From positions 1-13,826 of the forward strand of contig JBGOUV010000172.1 of NCBI GenBank assembly GCA_041477815.1: a stretch of 13,826 nt of DNA. Direction: 5' to 3'. This document shows, piece by piece, positions 5,791 to 12,322 of this stretch; positions within the stretch are counted from its first letter, which is position 1, and every line of letters starts with the position of its first letter. The notes under the pieces are model-generated. The model did not search any database. It was not told where the DNA came from and was given only the letters and a program-made list of their open reading frames with translations. The stretch is from JBGOUV01 sp041477815 (GTDB taxonomy: Bacteria > Acidobacteriota > Terriglobia > Bryobacterales > JACQDG01). The position numbers and the translations under genes were made by a program.

Positions 5791-7126
5791 CCTTGCGGTG
5801 CTGGGGCAGGAAAAACTCCTGCAGTAACCTGTCTACCTGTAGCAGTCCTGCGCGGCTCAGCCGGACACTGCTGCCGTGGGACGCTAGAAAGCCTTGGTTC
5901 TGCAGGTGCTTCCAGGAGCCGGCGAAACGCTGTTGCAGGTCGACGCCGAACTTGCTTTGGAAGTACTCTCCGTGAACGTGTCCCAGCTTCATTTGCAGAA
6001 TCAGCTCCCGAATCATGCGCTCTTCCGGGGTCGGCGTCAGGGCGCGGTAGATCGGGAGCGTGCCTTCTTGCAGCTTGGCGATATAGGGTGCGAAGTCGTG
6101 CTCGTTCTGAAAATGGGTACCGCCGATATGCGAGAAGGAGGCCACGCCCAGGCCGATCATGTCCGCGCCGGTCCATAGCAGGTCCCGATAGAGAAAGCGG
6201 GCACGCGCCGGGTCGCGGACCGCGGTGTACGCGCTGGTGATGGTGTAGCCGGTCTTTTCCAGCTCCGAGAACGCATGATGGACCCAGGCGCGCTTGGTTT
6301 TCCAGTCGGCCACCGGCGCCACGGTCTGGCCGCTCACCTTCATCCCCTGGAAGATGGTGGTGTTGTAGGGAACCTCCATCTGGTAGATAGTGACGCTGTC
6401 GGGCACCAGCGCGATGGTCTTCTGGACGCATTCCCGCCACAGGGGGGCCGTGTCGCCCATCATCCCGGCGATCAGGTCGATGTTGATTTGCGGGAAGCCG
6501 ACCGTGCGCGCCAACTCATAAGACCGGTCGATATCCTTGGAGCCGTGGGCCCGGCCGTTGGCCTGCAGGATCTGATCGTCGAAGTGCTCGATCCCCAGAC
6601 TCAAACGGGTCACCCCCAGGTCGCGGATCGCCCGGAGCTTGCCTTCGGTCAGCGTTCCCGGCTCGCCTTCAAACGCCACCTCCTCGGCCTCGTCCCAAGG
6701 CAGCAGCCTCTTCATCGCGGTGACGACTCGGGTAAGCTGGCGGGACGAGATAAAGGAGGGGGTGCCGCCTCCAAAATAGATAAACCGCGGTTTTCTGCCG
6801 CCGACGAAGGGCTTTTGGGAATACAGCGTCAGCTCCTGGATGGCGGCGTCCAAATATTGCTCGATCTCGGACGCATCCTTATCTGTGTAGACCTTGAAGT
6901 AGCAGAAGTGGCACCGCTTGCGGCAAAAAGGAATGTGCAGGTAAACGCCCAACGGAGTGTCCGGCGCCGGGGCGCGATCCAGAGCAGCGTGGGCTTCGGC
7001 CACGAACTGGGGAGACCAGAAAGAGTACGGGGGATAGTTGGAGACGAAGTAGCTGCCCACCGTGGTCTCTTCTTCGAGACACACCGGTTGCTGCCGATCG
7101 GTCGTTCCTTGCTGTAATGCGCCCAT
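5774..7126 (-). CDS. Radical SAM protein, coproporphyrinogen III oxidase/HemW-like family
   Basis: Cytoplasmic radical S-adenosylmethionine enzyme of the HemN/HemW superfamily, 450 residues. The [4Fe-4S] motif CRKRCHFC gives Cys68, Cys72 and Cys75 (CX3CX2C), directly after the HemN-type VYLHIPF. RFIYFGGGTPSF (115-125) is the SAM-binding glycine-rich strand of this family, followed by LSLGIEHFDDQIL and INIDLIAGMMG. The C-terminal about 70 residues (TPEERMIRELILQMKLG onward) form the HemN_C-like winged domain. It is longer than HemW (about 380) and carries an extra N-terminus (YPPYSFWSP). Flanking thioesterase and CoA ligase, and no other heme genes, argue against a plain heme role; the reaction is unknown. 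The start is fixed by GGAGGG six bases before ATG 7126. The final residues come from the palindrome. Confidence 0.87.
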   Translation of the reverse strand: MGALQQGTTDRQQPVCLEEETTVGSYFVSNYPPYSFWSPQFVAEAHAALDRAPAPDTPLGVYLHIPFCRKRCHFCYFKVYTDKDASEIEQYLDAAIQELTLYSQKPFVGGRKPRFIYFGGGTPSFISSRQLTRVVTAMKRLLPWDEAEEVAFEGEPGTLTEGKLRAIRDLGVTRLSLGIEHFDDQILQANGRAHGSKDIDRSYELARTVGFPQINIDLIAGMMGDTAPLWRECVQKTIALVPDSVTIYQMEVPYNTTIFQGMKVSGQTVAPVADWKTKRAWVHHAFSELEKTGYTITSAYTAVRDPARARFLYRDLLWTGADMIGLGVASFSHIGGTHFQNEHDFAPYIAKLQEGTLPIYRALTPTPEERMIRELILQMKLGHVHGEYFQSKFGVDLQQRFAGSWKHLQNQGFLASHGSSVRLSRAGLLQVDRLLQEFFLPQHRKEAVSH

Positions 7127-7138
7127 GAACTTCCCTCC

Positions 7139-7147
7139 ATTCTAGCA
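7139..7147 (-). promoter_or_regulatory. Candidate extended -10 element for the radical SAM operon
   Basis: On the minus strand TGCTAGAAT (TG-n-TAGAAT, 5 of 6 to the -10 consensus) ends 12 nt before ATG 7126. The expected start point near 7132 would leave the GGAGGG ribosome-binding site (7138-7133) outside the transcript. So either this hexamer or the Shine-Dalgarno is functional, probably not both. Confidence 0.3.
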
Positions 7148-7163
7148 AGTTGAGACGGCGGTA

Positions 7164-7172
7164 TGGGATACT
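7164..7172 (+). promoter_or_regulatory. Candidate extended -10 element for the MFS-DUF3311-symporter operon
   Basis: TGGGATACT is an extended -10 (TG-n-GATACT). A start point near 7179 gives a leader of about 30 nt that includes AGGG at 7198-7201, eight bases before ATG 7210. It lies back to back with the minus-strand element at 7139-7147. Confidence 0.35.
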
Positions 7173-7209
7173 ACGTTGCTACTCACTCGCACGTTACAGG
7201 GCCAACGGA

Positions 7210-8550
7210 ATGGATGCCAGGGAAACCAAGCAGGGACTTGCCGGACTTACGGGGCTGCAGTGGCTCATCTGCGCGATCTCGGCAGTGGGCTTTGCGTTTG
7301 ACATTTATAGTTTGCTGGTGCTGCCGCTGATTGTGGGGCCGGCGTTGCTGGAGCTGGGCCGGCTGAAACCCGGCACGCCGGAGTTCAACGAGTGGGTGGG
7401 CCTGCTCTTCTACGTTCCGGCCGTGGCCGGCGGCATCTTCGGTTTGATCGGCGGCTACCTCACCGACCGCCTGGGCCGACGGCGCATCCTGGTGTGGAGC
7501 ATTCTGCTTTACGCTTTCTCGGCCCTGGCGTCGGGGTACTGCACCTCGCTGCCCCAACTGCTGTTCCTGCGCTGCACTACCTTCATCGGCGTCTGCGTGG
7601 AGTTCGTGGCGGCGGTGGCCTGGCTGGCCGAGCTGTTCCCCGACGCCAAACAGCGCGAAGCGGTGCTGGGGTATACGCAGGCCTTCTCCTCGATCGGCGG
7701 CCTGATGGTGACCGGCGCCTACTATATAGCGGTAACCTACGGACCGCGCCTGCCGGCCATCTTGGGAGGCCACGAGGCGTGGCGTTACACCCTCATCTCG
7801 GGTCTGATTCCGGCGATTCCTCTGATCATCATCCGGCCGTTCCTGCCCGAGTCGCCGGCCTGGCAGGAAAAGAAGTCCAAGGGCACGTTGAAGCGGCCCA
7901 GCTTTGCCGAGCTGTTCCGGCCGGAGTTTCGCCGGACCACGCTGGTGACGGCCGTGATGTTCGCGTGCAGTTACGGAGCGGCGTTCGGCGCCCTGCAGCA
8001 CGCCCCGCGCATCGTCCCCGGACTCCCCCAGGTGCGGTCTCTGCCGCGCGCCCAGCAGCAGCAGACGGTCAGCGCCGTGCAGAGCTATCAGGAGTTGGGC
8101 GGGCTGGTGGGACGCGTGGTGCTGGCGTTTCTCGCCATCCGAATCGTCTCCCGCCGCAAGCTGATGCGGGTCTTTCAGGTCCCCGGCCTCGTGATAATTC
8201 CGCTCGTCTTTCTGTTCCCGGCTCACGACAACCTGGAGCTGCTGAAGTGGGGCGTCTTTGCCGGCGGGCTGTTGACCATTGCGCAGTTCAGCTTCTGGGG
8301 CAATTATCTGCCGCGCGTCTACCCCGTGCACCTGCGCGGCACCGGCGAGAGCTTCGCGGCCAACATCGGCGGTCGCATGATCGGGACCTCCGCGGCTTGG
8401 GTCACCGTCCAACTGGCCAACGTCATGCCCGGAGCCGCTCCCGGCTCCAAACTGGCCAACGCGGCGGCGGCCGTGGCCTTCGCCGTCTATGCCATCGGAC
8501 TGGCGGCCAGCTTCTTTCTCCCCGAGCCGCAGCGCGAGCTGTCCGAATAA
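7210..8550 (+). CDS. Major facilitator superfamily transporter (metabolite:H+ symporter-like)
   Basis: Inner-membrane secondary transporter, 446 residues from ATG 7210, with 12 predicted helices. Helix 1 holds an acidic residue (Asp31 in FAFDIYSLLV); the MFS motif A after helix 2 is GGYLTDRLGRRR (81-92); FLPESPAW lies after helix 6, as in the sugar/metabolite:H+ symporter branch. A TTG at 7150 opens the same frame, but the added 20 residues are polar and lack a ribosome-binding site, while AGGG stands 8 nt before 7210. The stop TAA overlaps the ATG of the DUF3311 gene (TAATG), so translation is coupled. The substrate cannot be read; proximity to a CoA ligase suggests a carboxylate. Confidence 0.87.
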   Translation: MDARETKQGLAGLTGLQWLICAISAVGFAFDIYSLLVLPLIVGPALLELGRLKPGTPEFNEWVGLLFYVPAVAGGIFGLIGGYLTDRLGRRRILVWSILLYAFSALASGYCTSLPQLLFLRCTTFIGVCVEFVAAVAWLAELFPDAKQREAVLGYTQAFSSIGGLMVTGAYYIAVTYGPRLPAILGGHEAWRYTLISGLIPAIPLIIIRPFLPESPAWQEKKSKGTLKRPSFAELFRPEFRRTTLVTAVMFACSYGAAFGALQHAPRIVPGLPQVRSLPRAQQQQTVSAVQSYQELGGLVGRVVLAFLAIRIVSRRKLMRVFQVPGLVIIPLVFLFPAHDNLELLKWGVFAGGLLTIAQFSFWGNYLPRVYPVHLRGTGESFAANIGGRMIGTSAAWVTVQLANVMPGAAPGSKLANAAAAVAFAVYAIGLAASFFLPEPQRELSE

Positions 8551-8753
8551 TGTCGCCGCGCCGGTTCCTGCTGGTCGTCGTGGTCATCGCCGTCTACCTG
8601 CTCCACCAGGATTTCTGGTGGTGGCGGACGGCTAAGCCCCTGGTTTTCGGGTTCCTGCCGGTGGGACTCTTCTACCACGCCTGCTACTCGGTAGCCGCGG
8701 CACTGCTGATGTGGCTGCTGGTGAAGTACGCCTGGCCCTCCCATCTCGAATGA
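8550..8753 (+). CDS. DUF3311 small membrane protein, symporter partner
   Basis: 67 residues with two hydrophobic segments (about 6-18 and 35-58) and the DUF3311 core DFWWWRTAKPLVFGFLPVGL followed by FYHACYSVAAALLMWLL. DUF3311 genes usually stand directly before a sodium:solute symporter, as here, so it is probably an accessory subunit or assembly factor; the molecular role is not established. Its ATG overlaps the MFS stop by one base, and its TGA overlaps the next ATG (ATGA at 8750-8753), so all three are coupled. Confidence 0.85.
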   Translation: MSPRRFLLVVVVIAVYLLHQDFWWWRTAKPLVFGFLPVGLFYHACYSVAAALLMWLLVKYAWPSHLE

Positions 8754-10381
8754 TCCCGGCTCTAGTGGTCTTCCTGTATCTCGGCGTGGTCCTGTATATC
8801 GGGATCTTCGCCTTCCGCCGCGCTCCCGGCCGGCAGGACGCCGAGGATTATTTCCTGGCGGGACGGTCGCTGGGGCCGTTTGTGTTCCTGTTCTCCCTGT
8901 TCGGCGCCCACATGACGGCGTTCACCATCCTGGGCTCGTCGGGCCACGCCTTCCATAACGGGATCGTGACGTTTGGCCTGATGGCGTCGTCGTCGGGACT
9001 GGTGGTCCCGCTGACGCTGTTTCTGGTGGGCACGCGGGTGTGGTCCCTGGGCAAGCGGCACGGCTTCATGACCCCGGTGCAGATGTTCCGCGATCGCTGG
9101 GAGACCAGCCACATCGGCACCGTGATCTTCGCCGTCCAGGCCCTGCTGCTGGTGCCCTATATCGTCATCGGAGTGATTGGAGGCGGCACCACCCTGAACG
9201 CCATCAGCGGCGGCCTGGTCCCCTACTGGTTCGGCGGCGCGGTGGTGGCCCTGGTGGTGATGAGCTATGTCTTTTTCGGTGGCATGCGCGGCACCGCTTG
9301 GGTCAATACCTTTCAGACCATCCTGTTCCTGGCTTTCGGCGCGGTGGCGGTAACGGTGATCGGCGCCGGACTGGGCGGATTCCGCGAAACCATGGAAGCG
9401 CTGCTGGCCTCGCCCGCCACGGCTCCGCTGCTCACACGCGAGCGCGTCCCGCCGCTGTTCTTCTTCAGTTATACCTTCATTCCGCTGTCCGCCATCGCCT
9501 TCCCGCACATCTCGATCTTCTGCCTCACCGCCCGCCGGCTGCAGCAGTTCCGCAAGACGGTGATTCTCTATCCGCTCTGCATCCTGGCCATCTGGCTGCC
9601 TTGCGTGTTCCTGGGAGTGGCGGCCAACCGGGTCACCGACATCCCGCAGATCCGCGACAAGATCGAGGCCCGGCGAGCCCTGGCCGTCTGGGGACCGCGT
9701 CTGAGCCCGGCCGAGCGCGACCAGCTCCGCGCCAGGATGGCGGCCGACGACGTGGTTCTGCTCCTGCTCGGCCGCTACGCCCCGATCTGGCTCGCCGGTC
9801 TTCTGGGCGCCGGCATCATGGCCGCGGTGATGGCCAGCGATTCCCAGATTCTGGCGCTGTCGACCATGTTCACCGAGGATGTCTTCGCGCACTACGGCGG
9901 CAAAGCGCGCTTCGGCGAGAGCGTCCAGGTACACACCGGCCGGATCTTCGTGGTGCTCCTCACCATCGTGGCGTACACGATCGCCCTGCGCTTCCCGCAG
10001 AGCATTTTCGAGCTGGCGGTGCAGTACGGCTTTTCCGGTTTTGCGGCCCTGTCGCCGCTAGTGGTGGCGGCGGTGTACTGGAGGCGAAGCACGAAGTGGG
10101 GAGCGCTGGCGTCCACGGTCTGGGTCATCGCCAGCGTAGCGGCGGTGGCCGTGTTGCAGTGGCTGGTTCCGGCCCCCGCCCCCGGTCCGCCTACGGTGGT
10201 GTGGTCGGTGGGCGGGGTCGAGGTGCTGGTCCGCACGGCCAACGGCACCGCCGTGTGCGGTCTGATGCCGGTGGTGCCGATGACGCTCGTGTCGGTCGTG
10301 CTGCTGGTGGTGGTGTCGTGGCTGACGCCGAGGCCCTCGGCGGCTACGCTGGCGCGGTACTTTGAGCCGTTGAAGCGGTAG
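8750..10381 (+). CDS. Sodium:solute symporter (SSF/SSS family)
   Basis: Inner-membrane Na+-coupled solute importer, 543 residues with about 13 helices. The N-terminal family pattern is DAEDYFLAGRSLGPFVFLFSLFG (from residue 30), followed by GAHMTAFTILGSSGHAF. The helix 8 Na+-site region reads AAVMASDSQILALSTMFTEDVF, with the paired small and hydroxyl residues typical of the family. ATG 8750 is chosen over an upstream TTG at 8711 because of the 4-nt ATGA overlap with DUF3311 and because helix 1 begins there. The closest described arrangement is PanF-like symporters with a small partner protein; the substrate is not determined. A second importer in one operon with an MFS protein is unusual. Confidence 0.9.
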   Translation: MIPALVVFLYLGVVLYIGIFAFRRAPGRQDAEDYFLAGRSLGPFVFLFSLFGAHMTAFTILGSSGHAFHNGIVTFGLMASSSGLVVPLTLFLVGTRVWSLGKRHGFMTPVQMFRDRWETSHIGTVIFAVQALLLVPYIVIGVIGGGTTLNAISGGLVPYWFGGAVVALVVMSYVFFGGMRGTAWVNTFQTILFLAFGAVAVTVIGAGLGGFRETMEALLASPATAPLLTRERVPPLFFFSYTFIPLSAIAFPHISIFCLTARRLQQFRKTVILYPLCILAIWLPCVFLGVAANRVTDIPQIRDKIEARRALAVWGPRLSPAERDQLRARMAADDVVLLLLGRYAPIWLAGLLGAGIMAAVMASDSQILALSTMFTEDVFAHYGGKARFGESVQVHTGRIFVVLLTIVAYTIALRFPQSIFELAVQYGFSGFAALSPLVVAAVYWRRSTKWGALASTVWVIASVAAVAVLQWLVPAPAPGPPTVVWSVGGVEVLVRTANGTAVCGLMPVVPMTLVSVVLLVVVSWLTPRPSAATLARYFEPLKR

Positions 10382-10519
10382 TACCCAGATCGCATGGCTG
10401 GGGATAGTTGCGGCCTGCGTAAACAAAAAACCCTTCTACCTTGACGCTGTTCGACCCTGTAGGTACAAAGCCAGCCCCAAGATAGAGGGGTCTTTCCTAC
10501 AGAGTCTTATTTAGTCCAC
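10382..10519. other. Unassigned junction segment, AT-richer than its surroundings
   Basis: No gene is recognised. The segment separates the symporter stop from the truncated end of the methyltransferase. It holds an A-run (10423-10429 region), a weak CCCC/GGGG hairpin near 10474-10490 followed by TCTTT that could act as a poor terminator for the transporter operon, and a plus-strand TTGACG with TACAAA at 17-bp spacing that leads into no plus-strand gene. Its composition differs from the GC-rich genes around it, so it may be the end of a lost or inserted element. No matching terminal repeats were found by eye. Confidence 0.35.
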
Positions 10520-10954
10520 CTAGTAAAAATGAAACCCCGCTGGCGCAGACGCTGGGTCCGCGGCCAAAGCTTCGCGGCGGAACCGCTCGATCGCCCGAGC
10601 CACCTCCGCTACTCGAAGCCGCACCGCGAGCAACTTCGCCTCAGACACGAAAGCCGCATAAGGGTTGATCTCAAAACCGATCGCTTCGTACTCTACCCCC
10701 CGTCGAACCGTCTCCAGAAGGGTGGTCCCAACGCCGGCGAACGGATCCACCACCAATCCCCCCTGCGGGGCGTGCCGATCGATAGCCTCAGACACAAAAT
10801 TGGCCGAAATGCCTGCAATCCACGGTGTCCAGCGATGGATTCCCTCCGATCGGTTCTCGGTGAACGCCGGGTCGGCGAAGACAGACTGCTTCACCTTTAG
10901 ATCCACCATTACGGTGCGGTCGGCGATCTTCGGACGTGGGAGAGGATTCGTCAT
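10520..10954 (-). pseudogene. DNA methyltransferase, truncated after motif I
   Basis: N-terminal 144 residues of a site-specific DNA N4/N6 methyltransferase. GIHRWTPWIAGISANFV (38-54) is the typical N-terminal block before the SAM-binding motif I, VVDPFAGVGTTLLE (68-81), and EINPYAAFVSEAKL (95-108). Whole enzymes of this type are usually well over 350 residues and continue with the catalytic (D/S/N)PP(Y/F) motif IV, absent here. The homologous stretch seems to stop at PAGF (residues 138-141), after which the frame reads HFY and a TAG, in different-looking DNA. So the gene was cut by a deletion or insertion near 10530. ATG 10954 overlaps the end of the RHH gene (ATGA) and has GAGG 7 nt upstream. 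It cannot methylate DNA as it stands. Confidence 0.7.
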
Positions 10955-11159
10955 CGCAGGTCCTCGACCCCCGACGGTAGATCCATCTGTCCGCCCCGAA
11001 GATCGTCCAGAAGGCGATCCAGACCCAGACGGATCAGCTACGATTTCGGCACATGACGGTCCGGGAAACAGCTTCCAACTCCTGCGCTTGCTCCGAACGC
11101 AGGTACAGCGTGATCGGACGGCCCTTGCGATTCACCAGCTTCTGCTTCTTGCGGATCAA
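10951..11159 (-). pseudogene. Ribbon-helix-helix regulator, frameshifted
   Basis: A short CopG-type DNA-binding protein. From TTG 11159 the frame reads RKGRPITLYLRSEQAQELEA (strand and first helix) to RNRS and then a TGA. One frame over, the second helix and tail continue as LIRLGLDRLLDDLRGGQMDL to a TGA at 10953-10951. The two parts join between CGT and CTG (about 11040-11037), where only AG remains; adding one base gives RSxLIRLGLDRLL and a 69-residue protein. GGGAGG stands just before the TTG. The stop overlaps the methyltransferase ATG (ATGA), so it was the first gene of a regulator-methyltransferase operon. A one-base loss has broken it, unless it is a sequencing error. Confidence 0.65.
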
Positions 11160-11290
11160 GCGACCTCCCGTAATGAAGTGTCAACTGGTGTAGGCATACT
11201 ACTTTACACGCCGCCATTCAACTATTCTGTTCGACGGAACTGATCTTTCGCTTTATATTTGCCTGGCGGGCGGATCCCCGACCTACTCCC
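11160..11290. other. Short AT-richer gap without a gene
   Basis: No coding sequence is seen. On the minus strand TTGAAT followed 17 bases later by TATGCC (near 11219-11191) is a weak promoter candidate for the broken RHH-methyltransferase operon, with GGGAGG before its TTG. Nothing resembling a terminator for the hydrolase gene was found. Confidence 0.3.
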
Positions 11291-12160
11291 TCACTCCCCG
11301 CCCTCCAGCAACCCCCGCCCCCGCAGCCAATCTCCCAGCCGCGCCGGCCAAGTACCCAGGGTCGCGTCCGTAGCCGCCAGCCCCACCCCATGCCGTCCGT
11401 GCTCGTAGATGTGCAGTTCCGCCGGAATCTTCTGCCGCCGCAGCGCCAGATAAAACAACACGCTGTTCTCCGGCGGCACCCCGGTGTCCTCGTTGGTGTG
11501 AAACAGAAACACCGGGGGTGTATCCGCCCGCACCTGCAGCTCGTTGGACAGCAGCTTCACCAGCTCCGCGTCCGGCTGGTCGCCCAACAGGTTCTGCAGC
11601 GACCCCTGGTGCGTGTACTCCGTCGTGAACGAGATGACCGGGTAGGCGAGCACCGCGAAGTCGGGTCGCGAGCCGACCCGGTCGACCGGATCCGCCGCCG
11701 CCGGGTTCCCCGCGTCGAAGTGCGTCGCTGCGGTGGAGGCCAGATGGCCGCCCGCCGAGAATCCCCAGATGCCGATCCGCTCGGGCGACACGCGAAACTC
11801 GGCGGCCCGCGCCCGCACCGTCCGAATGGCCCGCTGGGCATCACCGAGCTGTACGGGGTGATGATACCGGGGCCCCAGCCGGTACTGCAGCACAAATGCG
11901 GCGATCCCGAGCGAATTCAGCCACTGGGCCACCTGCTTGCCTTCGTGATCCAGGGCCAGGTTGCGGTAGCTGCCCCCGGGACAGACCACCACCGCCGTGC
12001 GGGTACGCCGTCCCGCCGGTGCGTAAATCGTAAGCGTCGGCCGGTCGGCCTCCCCAGCGCCGAGCGCTCCCGGCGCTCCCTGGCTCCACAGCGGCTCCAC
12101 CGCCGGCGGCGCCTGCGCCAAAACGACAGAGCAAAGGATCGGGACAGCCATCAGTTTCAT
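11291..12160 (-). CDS. Secreted alpha/beta hydrolase (esterase of the acetyl-xylan-esterase/BD-FAE type)
   Basis: Predicted exported carboxyl-ester hydrolase, 289 residues. MKLMAVPILCSVVLAQ is a short signal peptide, cut near Ala15-Gln16. The oxyanion loop is VVVCPGGSY (57-65), the nucleophile elbow GFSAGGH gives Ser135, the acid is Asp225 (HTNEDTGVP) and the base His257 (EHGRHGVGL), so a complete triad is present in the usual order. Such proteins deacetylate xylan or other sugars or cleave small esters; the substrate is not shown. ATG 12160 is preferred, with GGAG 8 nt before it; ATG 12151 is an alternative. The gene overlaps by 4 nt (ATGA) the stop of a PD40-protein remnant, so it was once the downstream member of an operon. 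Confidence 0.88.
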   Translation of the reverse strand: MKLMAVPILCSVVLAQAPPAVEPLWSQGAPGALGAGEADRPTLTIYAPAGRRTRTAVVVCPGGSYRNLALDHEGKQVAQWLNSLGIAAFVLQYRLGPRYHHPVQLGDAQRAIRTVRARAAEFRVSPERIGIWGFSAGGHLASTAATHFDAGNPAAADPVDRVGSRPDFAVLAYPVISFTTEYTHQGSLQNLLGDQPDAELVKLLSNELQVRADTPPVFLFHTNEDTGVPPENSVLFYLALRRQKIPAELHIYEHGRHGVGLAATDATLGTWPARLGDWLRGRGLLEGGE

Positions 12161-12236
12161 CGGACGTTCTCCACCAACAGAATATCGCGGTCGACTCTAT
12201 CCACCTGGGCCCAAAAGAATCCACCGACCGTCGGGG
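12157..12236 (-). pseudogene. C-terminal tail of a PD40/TolB-like protein, frameshifted
   Basis: On the minus strand SPDGRWILL (12236-12210) is followed, one frame over, by AQVDRVDRDILLVENVR and TGA (12157). Joined by removing one G from the GGGCCC run near 12208-12212 this gives SPDGRWILLAQVDRVDRDILLVENVR in one frame (26 residues). That is the usual ending of acidobacterial beta-propeller (PD40) proteins, often fused to a winged-helix regulator (family form SPDGxxILYSQxDxxxxDIMLVENF). The rest of the protein is absent; the upstream edge meets the 10-bp tandem repeat. Only the overlap with the hydrolase ATG keeps a trace of the old operon. Confidence 0.55.
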
Positions 12237-12264
12237 GAGTCCTCGGGAGTCCTCGGGAGTCCTC
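12235..12264. repeat. Three tandem copies of GGGAGTCCTC
   Basis: Three perfect 10-bp copies at 12235-12244, 12245-12254 and 12255-12264. They lie in the gap between the divergent hydrolase and GH18 genes, at the broken edge of the PD40 remnant. Each copy contains the near-palindrome GGAGTCC. Either slippage expansion or a small operator array is possible. Confidence 0.85.
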
Positions 12265-12322
12265 GCGCCCCCTTGCCTTGCTGGCCTGGCAGCAGTAGTC
12301 TAAGAGCTGCTCCTGGCGCCAG

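Noticed and set aside
6275..7117. Plus-strand open frame opposite the radical SAM gene
   Set aside because: Shadow of a well-supported gene with CX3CX2C and GGGTPS motifs.
7150..7209. Upstream TTG start for the MFS protein
   Set aside because: The 20 extra residues are polar and start near the putative promoter, whereas ATG 7210 has AGGG at good spacing.
7392..8549. Second plus-strand frame inside the MFS gene, joining the DUF3311 frame
   Set aside because: Only its last 67 codons (from ATG 8550) are a real protein; the part inside the MFS gene is Arg/Pro/Gly-rich with no hydrophobic segments.
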